Below are positions 15,060 to 19,435 of a DNA stretch of 19,435 nt, one piece after another. A model generated the notes under the pieces. The model did no database searches, had not been told where the DNA came from, and saw only the letters and a program-made list of their open reading frames with translations. The position numbers and the translations under genes are program-made. Source of the DNA: UBA11524 sp963617205 (GTDB lineage Bacteria; Bacillota; Clostridia; Christensenellales; Aristaeellaceae); NCBI GenBank assembly GCA_963617205.1, contig CAVEOA010000033.1, positions 1-19,435 on the forward strand. Direction: 5' to 3'. How positions within the stretch are numbered: the first letter of the stretch is position 1; every line of letters begins with the position of its first letter.

Positions 15060-15205
15060 AGCTTGATCCTCCCCCTAATTTCCCGCGCCGCAGCACGCAT
15101 AAGGCGGTGTGCGGACGTTGATTCCTTCAGTTAGGTGCATCTAAATATCGTGGTTCTCAAGCCTGAAAATCACAATCGGGCACAAGATGTTGTTGAACGA
15201 TTGTT
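15060..15205 (-). promoter_or_regulatory. Long leader of the NrdD-like gene
   Basis: About 140 nt separate the predicted transcription start (near 15199) from the start codon, long for a 92-residue protein. No coding frame with a ribosome site is seen in it. CCTAA around 15133-15137 can pair with TTAGG that overlaps the ribosome site (minus strand), a possible masking pair with a loop of about 60 nt. I do not recognise a known riboswitch class. Confidence 0.35.
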
Positions 15206-15233
15206 ATTATACCACACACGCACAGATTTGCAA
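15206..15233 (-). promoter_or_regulatory. Promoter of the NrdD-like gene
   Basis: Minus strand: -35 TTGCAA (15228-15233), 16-nt spacer, -10 TATAAT (15206-15211) preceded by TGG (extended -10). A perfect -10 with extended element makes this one of the better promoters here. Confidence 0.7.
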
Positions 15234-15387
15234 GGGGAACAGGCGAATATATTTTGTTGTGGTTCTGGAAGGCGGACAGGCAGGAAAATCAGCAGAAGGG
15301 TGGTGCGCTGCAAGCCGAAAATGGCGAACAGCAAAGCCTTTTGCCGCAATCGCAGACGCGAAATGCCTGCCAAAAATGAAAGAAAGA
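15234..15387. other. Central part of the 390-bp divergent intergenic region
   Basis: Between the minus-strand promoter and the yaaO-like promoter I see no gene, RNA gene, strong repeat or clear operator. Short frames here lack ribosome sites and run through the promoters. Confidence 0.6.
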
Positions 15388-15416
15388 TTGATAGAACGCA
15401 TTCTTTCTGGTATACT
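15388..15416 (+). promoter_or_regulatory. Promoter of the decarboxylase-HAD/tmk-mnmA operon
   Basis: -35 TTGATA (15388-15393), 17-nt spacer, -10 TATACT (15411-15416) preceded by TGG (extended -10); five of six matches in each box. A perfect 7-bp inverted repeat, AGAAAGA (15381-15387) with TCTTTCT (15402-15408), brackets the -35 and most of the spacer. The predicted leader is short (about 27 nt). Confidence 0.8.
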
Positions 15417-15449
15417 TAGACGGAAATCAACGAAGGGAAGTGGAAGCCC

Positions 15450-16832
15450 ATGGCAGGAATGGAGCAGCGCCCCGTTTTCACCATGCTGCGCAATGCCTCG
15501 GGGCGAATCAGCGGTCATATGCCCGGACATAAGGGGATGATGCCGTTCGATTCCGGCGACCTCTATTCCCTCGATACGACGGAAATCCCGCAGACGGATG
15601 ATCTGTACGTCGCAGAAGGCGGTCTGCGCGACGCGATGGTGCTCTACGCCCATGCTGCCGGCGCTGCGCGGACGCTTTTCCTGCATAACGGATCGACCTC
15701 CGGCATTCACGTGATGCTGCAGCTCTATGCGCGCGAGGGCGAAACGGTGCTGCTGCCGCGCAATGCGCACCTGTCTGCGGTGAATGCGTGCGTGCTCGGC
15801 GGCATGAAGCCGGCATGGATGAATGTGCGGTGCACGCCGGACGGGTATGCGTTTGTCAATCCTACAGACGCGGCAGAGGCGCTTCGGACGCATCCGCAGG
15901 CAAAGGCGATGCTGCTCGTCCGACCGGATTATTACGGCGGCGCGATGGAGGACGACGCGTTTGCGGCGCTTGTCCGTCAGGCGCACGCGCAGGGCACAAG
16001 GGTCGTGGTGGATGAGGCGCACGGCGCACATTTCCCATGGAGCGGCGCAATGACGTCGGCAGGCGATCTGGGCGCGGACGCGTGGGTGCAATCCGTCCAT
16101 AAGACGCTGATGGGGCTGACGGGCAGCGCGGTGCTGCATCTCGCGAACGACTGCGACGAGCGCCGCGCATGGCTGCTGCTTCGCCGTGAGCAGACGTCAT
16201 CGCCGTCGTTCCTGCTGATGATGTCCATCGATGACAGCCGTGCGTGGATGGCGCTGCACGGTCGGAAACGGTTGCAGGAAACGGCGGATGCGCTTCACGA
16301 GCTGCGAAGTCAGCTAATCGAAACGCCGTATGACGATGCACATGAAAAATGGCAGCGTCTGCCGGTGCGCTTTGACCCGACGCGCCTTGCGGTGACGGCC
16401 CCGCAGGGCGGCAGGCGTCTGGCGGAGCAGCTGCGTCAGGAAGGCATCGATGCGGAGATGGCGGACGACCGGCGCGTGGTGATGATTTTTACGGCGATGG
16501 ACGATGCACAGACCATTGCCCATGTGTCGGACGTGCTGAAAAAGCTGCCGGTTGAGCAGCGGCTGACATTCCGGACCTCGCCGCTCATGCTGCATCTGCC
16601 GCACGGCGTGCTGACACCTCGTCAGGCGGCGATGGCGTCGGATGCACCTGTCCCGCTTTCGATGGCGGAAGGACGGATTTCGGCGGTTGCGGCGGGACTC
16701 TATCCGCCCGGGATACCGCTGGTGATGCCCGGCGAGCTGGTGACAGGGGAAATTACGGCACAGTTGCGGAGCGCCGGAGCAAGAGAAAGATTCGGCGTGG
16801 AAGGAGATTGCCTGCGATGCGTAAATGTGTGA
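15450..16832 (+). CDS. Orn/Lys/Arg decarboxylase family PLP enzyme (YaaO-like)
   Basis: 460-residue fold-I PLP enzyme of the Orn/Lys/Arg decarboxylase family in the short form without the N-terminal wing domain. Visible features: HMPGHKG (23-29), phosphate-binding HNGSTSG (79-85), DEAHGAH (188-194) with D188 expected to hold the pyridine nitrogen, PLP lysine K218 in SVHKT, and the C-terminal YPPGIPLVMPGE (418-429). Members act on arginine, lysine or ornithine in polyamine metabolism; the substrate of the YaaO branch cannot be read from the sequence. The start at 15450 follows AAGGGAAG. In B. subtilis yaaO directly precedes tmk, and here too the next gene contains tmk (16-nt overlap), so the pairing is conserved across Firmicutes. 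Confidence 0.9.
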   Translation: MAGMEQRPVFTMLRNASGRISGHMPGHKGMMPFDSGDLYSLDTTEIPQTDDLYVAEGGLRDAMVLYAHAAGAARTLFLHNGSTSGIHVMLQLYAREGETVLLPRNAHLSAVNACVLGGMKPAWMNVRCTPDGYAFVNPTDAAEALRTHPQAKAMLLVRPDYYGGAMEDDAFAALVRQAHAQGTRVVVDEAHGAHFPWSGAMTSAGDLGADAWVQSVHKTLMGLTGSAVLHLANDCDERRAWLLLRREQTSSPSFLLMMSIDDSRAWMALHGRKRLQETADALHELRSQLIETPYDDAHEKWQRLPVRFDPTRLAVTAPQGGRRLAEQLRQEGIDAEMADDRRVVMIFTAMDDAQTIAHVSDVLKKLPVEQRLTFRTSPLMLHLPHGVLTPRQAAMASDAPVPLSMAEGRISAVAAGLYPPGIPLVMPGELVTGEITAQLRSAGARERFGVEGDCLRCVNV

Positions 16833-18091
16833 TTTTTGATCTGGACGGGACGCTGACGCAGTCCGAGGAAGGCATCTGGAACTGTATTCGCTATACGGCG
16901 GACAAGATGGGCTATGAGCAGCCGGATGCGGCGACGCTCTGCAAAATGATCGGACCGCCGCTGGGGTATTCCTTCACAACGTATATGCACATGGACGAGG
17001 AAACGGCGGAACGTGCGGTGAAGGTCTACCGCGAACGGTATGAGCGCATCGGGCTGTTCGAGAACCGCGTCTATCCGGGCATTCGCCGATTGCTGCGGAT
17101 GCTGAAAAGGGATGGGTGCTACATCGGCATCGCGACCGGCAAGCCGCAGCGCAGCGCCGAGCGAATTATCGAGCACTTTGGGCTGAAGCACTATTTCGAC
17201 ACGATTATCGGTCCGGGGGATGGACGCGGCGCGGAGAAGAACCTGCTCATCCGCGCAGCGCTGCCGGAGGATGCAGGCGAAGCATGGATGGTCGGCGATC
17301 GGCGCTTCGACATCGAGGGCGGCAAGCAGGTCGGCATTCATACCATTGGCGTCGGCTACGGTTACGGCAGCCGCGAGGAGCTGACGTCATGCGGCTGCGA
17401 TGTCTATTGCGCAACCGTGCAGGACGTGATTGACGCGCTGTGCCCGAATCAGCCGAGTCCGCAGGGCGTGTTCCTGTCGATGGAAGGCATGGATGGCAGC
17501 GGCAAGACGACGCAGCTTCACGCGCTGGTGGATACGCTTGACCGCTATGGCTTTGAGGTGCAGACGAGCCGCGAGCCGGGCGGATGCAAAATCAGCGAGA
17601 AAATCCGTGCGCTGCTGCTTGACCCGGAGAACAGCGAGATGGACAGCATGACGGAGGCGCTGCTCTATGCGGCGTCGCGTGCGCAGCATGTGCGGCAGGT
17701 CATTCGTCCGGCAATCGCGGCTGGAAAAATCCTCCTATGCGACCGCTTTACGGATTCATCCGCAGCATATCAGGGCGGCGGTCGGATGCTCGGCGTTGAC
17801 ACAGTGCTGGAAATCAACCGTCACGCGGTTGACGGCACGATGCCAGACGCGACCATCTATCTGCAAATCGACCGCGAGGAAGCCATGCGCCGCCGTGCAG
17901 CAGCCGGTCAGCTGGATCGGATGGAGCAGGCGGACGACTCGTTCCGTCAGCGGACGGATGCGGCGTATCAGGAGCTGATTCGCCGTGACCCGGCGCGGTT
18001 CATCGTGGTCGATGCGTCCGGCACGGCGGAGGAGGTCACGCGCAAAATGACGGAAAAGGTATTGGCGAGGCTGATGGAGGCGGAAGCGTGA
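16817..18091 (+). CDS. tmk: Fused HAD-family phosphatase and thymidylate kinase
   Basis: 424 residues with two complete enzymes in one frame. Residues 1-212 are a HAD hydrolase of the Gph/PGMB type: nucleophile motif FDLDGT (7-12; D8, D10), ATGK (106-109), K141, and VGDRRFD (159-165) with D161/D165. Residues about 217-424 are thymidylate kinase, phosphorylating dTMP to dTDP: P-loop EGMDGSGKTT (223-232), SREPGG (251-256), CDRFTDSSAAYQG (308-320) and the LID RAAAGQLDRME. The kinase half is full length (usual 200-215). The linker is short (CPNQPSPQG). ATG 16817 is chosen because GGAAGGAG lies about 10 nt upstream; TTG 16808 is too close. No internal ribosome site with a start was found at the junction. 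It overlaps the decarboxylase gene by 16 nt and mnmA by 4 nt. The HAD substrate is unknown; nucleotide housekeeping is a guess. Confidence 0.93.
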   Translation: MRKCVIFDLDGTLTQSEEGIWNCIRYTADKMGYEQPDAATLCKMIGPPLGYSFTTYMHMDEETAERAVKVYRERYERIGLFENRVYPGIRRLLRMLKRDGCYIGIATGKPQRSAERIIEHFGLKHYFDTIIGPGDGRGAEKNLLIRAALPEDAGEAWMVGDRRFDIEGGKQVGIHTIGVGYGYGSREELTSCGCDVYCATVQDVIDALCPNQPSPQGVFLSMEGMDGSGKTTQLHALVDTLDRYGFEVQTSREPGGCKISEKIRALLLDPENSEMDSMTEALLYAASRAQHVRQVIRPAIAAGKILLCDRFTDSSAAYQGGGRMLGVDTVLEINRHAVDGTMPDATIYLQIDREEAMRRRAAAGQLDRMEQADDSFRQRTDAAYQELIRRDPARFIVVDASGTAEEVTRKMTEKVLARLMEAEA

Positions 18092-19182
18092 GCGAGCGTA
18101 TTGTGGTGGGCATGTCCGGCGGCGTGGATTCATCCGTCGCGGCGCTGCTGCTCAAGGAACAGGGCTACGATGTGGTCGGCGTGTTCATGAAGAACTGGGA
18201 GGAGACGAACGAGTCGGGCGTGTGCACGGCGGAAAACGATTGGAACGACGTGCGCGAGGTCTGCGAGCGGATTGGCATCCCGTATTATGCCGTCAACTTT
18301 TCGCGGGAATACTGGGACCGCGTCTTCAGCTACTTCCTGACGGAGTATCGCGCCGGCAGAACGCCGAATCCGGATGTGCTCTGCAACCGCGAAATCAAGT
18401 TCAAGGCGTTTCTGGATTTCGCGATGGAATTGGGCGCGTCGAAAATGGCGACCGGGCATTTTGTCCGCACGAATGCGCAGGGGGATCTTCTGCGTGGCGT
18501 TGACCCGAACAAGGATCAGAGTTATTTCCTCTATATGCTGCATCGCGAGCAGCTCCAAAAGGCGATTTTCCCTGTCGGCGGCATGACGAAGGCGGAGGTT
18601 CGCAGAATTGCTGCGGAGCACGGGCTGCCTGTCAGCAAGAAGAAGGACTCGACCGGCGTCTGCTTCATCGGTGAGCGCAATTTCCGCCAGTTCCTGTCGA
18701 CGTATCTGCCTGCACAGCCGGGCGACATGATTGCACCGGACGGAGCGGTCGTCGGACGCCATGATGGACTGATGTATTATACGCTCGGGCAGCGGCGCGG
18801 GTTGGGCATCGGCGGCTGCGGCGACGGTCGGAGCTGGTTCGTCATCGGGAAGGATCTGCCGAATAATCGGCTGCTCGTTGCGCAGGGCGAGGATCATCCG
18901 ATGCTGTATTCTACGCGCTGCACGGCGACAGACGTGACATGGATTGGGGAGAATCCGCTTGCCCGGCAGGAAATGCTTGCCTGCACGTGCAAATTCCGCT
19001 ATCGGCAGAGCGACCAGCCGGTGGAGGTGCGAATGGATGGCGAGAAGCTGCTGATTCATGCGCTGACGCCGCAGCGAGCGGTCACGCCGGGACAGAGCGC
19101 GGTGCTCTACATGGGCGAAAGGTGCATCGGCGGCGCGGTGGTGGATAAAATCCTTGACGCAGGCAACAGGCAGGGCGAATAA
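18088..19182 (+). CDS. mnmA: tRNA-uridine 2-sulfurtransferase MnmA
   Basis: 364 residues, the usual length. It thiolates U34 of tRNAs for Lys, Glu and Gln, using ATP and sulfur relayed from a cysteine desulfurase. The PP-loop is GMSGGVDSSV (8-17). The two catalytic cysteines are C99 (PNPDVLCNREIKF) and C192 (STGVCFIGER). Other family blocks: TGHFVR (122-127), DQSYFLY (143-149), YTLGQRRGLGIGG (231-243) and the C-terminal beta domain ending in GQSAVLYMGERCIGGA. The start is GTG 18088 within a GTGA overlap with tmk, with GGAGG 7 nt upstream, so it is translationally coupled. No desulfurase is adjacent and no terminator is evident behind it. Confidence 0.97.
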   Translation: MSERIVVGMSGGVDSSVAALLLKEQGYDVVGVFMKNWEETNESGVCTAENDWNDVREVCERIGIPYYAVNFSREYWDRVFSYFLTEYRAGRTPNPDVLCNREIKFKAFLDFAMELGASKMATGHFVRTNAQGDLLRGVDPNKDQSYFLYMLHREQLQKAIFPVGGMTKAEVRRIAAEHGLPVSKKKDSTGVCFIGERNFRQFLSTYLPAQPGDMIAPDGAVVGRHDGLMYYTLGQRRGLGIGGCGDGRSWFVIGKDLPNNRLLVAQGEDHPMLYSTRCTATDVTWIGENPLARQEMLACTCKFRYRQSDQPVEVRMDGEKLLIHALTPQRAVTPGQSAVLYMGERCIGGAVVDKILDAGNRQGE

Positions 19183-19301
19183 TTTTGAATCTTAATAGCA
19201 AAATAATCTGAAATGGTGCGAACAATGAATCACAAGATGCAGAATATCGTTCGGAAATTCAAAAAGTCTTAAAAATATTGCAAAAATTGAATCAAAAACG
19301 C

Positions 19302-19330
19302 TTGACGAAATCCTGAAACGGTGTTATTAT
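19302..19330 (+). promoter_or_regulatory. Strong promoter with UP element, probably of an rRNA operon
   Basis: -35 TTGACG (19302-19307), 17-nt spacer, -10 TATTAT (19325-19330) preceded by TGT. Positions 19261-19301 upstream are A/T-rich with A-tracts (AAAAA, TTAAAAAT, CAAAAATTG, TCAAAAAC), as in UP elements of rRNA promoters. The whole 19183-19301 stretch is much richer in A/T than the genes before it and contains no gene. Confidence 0.75.
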
Positions 19331-19336
19331 GAACAG

Positions 19337-19435
19337 GCATCCTTGATGCGGCGCTTCACAGAGCCACAGAGAGAATGCAAACGAACCTTGAAAACGATAC
19401 AGAACAAGATAACGCAAACAAAGACAGTCATTCCG
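19337..19435 (+). other. Start of an rRNA-operon leader (partial, 16S beyond the window)
   Basis: The transcript from the promoter above would start near 19337. It carries a 5-bp hairpin at its 5' end (GCATC 19337-19341 with GATGC 19345-19349) and then ACCTTGAAAAC (about 19385-19395), which resembles the boxA antitermination motif (CTTTGAAAAC) found before 16S in Firmicutes. No coding frame with a ribosome site is present. The 16S gene itself is not in the window, so the assignment is by promoter and leader style only. Confidence 0.6.

Noticed and set aside
15060..15199. Known riboswitch (THF, cobalamin, purine/2'-dG) in the NrdD-like leader
   Set aside because: I could not fit any conserved core of these classes to the sequence; only the length and a weak pairing are notable.
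15135..15419. 94-residue plus-strand ORF in the intergenic region
   Set aside because: No ribosome site, composition unlike the genes around it, and it runs across two well-formed promoters.
16808..16816. TTG start for the HAD-Tmk protein
   Set aside because: Only about 1 nt separates it from the GGAG; ATG 16817 has proper spacing and begins directly before the FDLDGT strand.

Overview
The window looks like chromosomal DNA of a Gram-positive anaerobe of the class Clostridia (Firmicutes/Bacillota), GC-rich by eye. The signs are strong AGGAGG-type ribosome sites, TTG and GTG starts, a YaaO-type decarboxylase next to thymidylate kinase as in Bacillus, a protein related to anaerobic ribonucleotide reductase, and solute-binding proteins with Gram-positive export signals. 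The order within Clostridia cannot be resolved. Many long antisense ORFs exist only because of GC-biased codon use. No tRNA, CRISPR array, insertion sequence or phage gene was found.

Layout. (1) 1-50: two tandem perfect hairpins, resembling a dispersed intergenic repeat. (2) 54-4020, minus strand: uvrA (excision repair) then galE (UDP-glucose 4-epimerase), each with its own promoter. (3) 4145-14710, plus strand: a seven-gene operon of about 10.5 kb, with a cre-like site and promoter in front and a bidirectional terminator behind. It encodes a small membrane protein, two paralogous solute-binding proteins with propeller-like N-terminal halves, two sugar-ABC permeases, a HlyD-like adaptor, and a MacB/FtsX-like permease whose cytoplasmic tail looks like an SCP2/Eis-type domain. 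No ATPase is encoded in it. (4) 14781-15059, minus strand: a 92-residue protein matching the glycyl-radical end of NrdD, with a leader of about 140 nt. (5) 15450-19182, plus strand: YaaO-like PLP decarboxylase, a HAD phosphatase-thymidylate kinase fusion, and mnmA, with overlapping ends. (6) 19183-19435: AT-rich DNA with a strong UP element/-35/-10 promoter and a boxA-like leader, most likely the start of a ribosomal RNA operon whose 16S gene lies beyond the window.

The most unusual content is the seven-gene transporter operon. It couples a carbohydrate-importer set (binding proteins plus MalF/MalG-type permeases) with an exporter-type pair (adaptor plus MacB-like permease), lacks any nucleotide-binding subunit, and has a probable lipid-binding-fold domain on its last protein. 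A very stable stem-loop lies exactly between the binding-protein genes and the permease genes, as expected if the binding proteins are made in excess. The HAD-Tmk fusion and the stand-alone NrdD radical-domain protein are the next most interesting items. Six of six well-formed promoters have an extended -10 (TGN) element.
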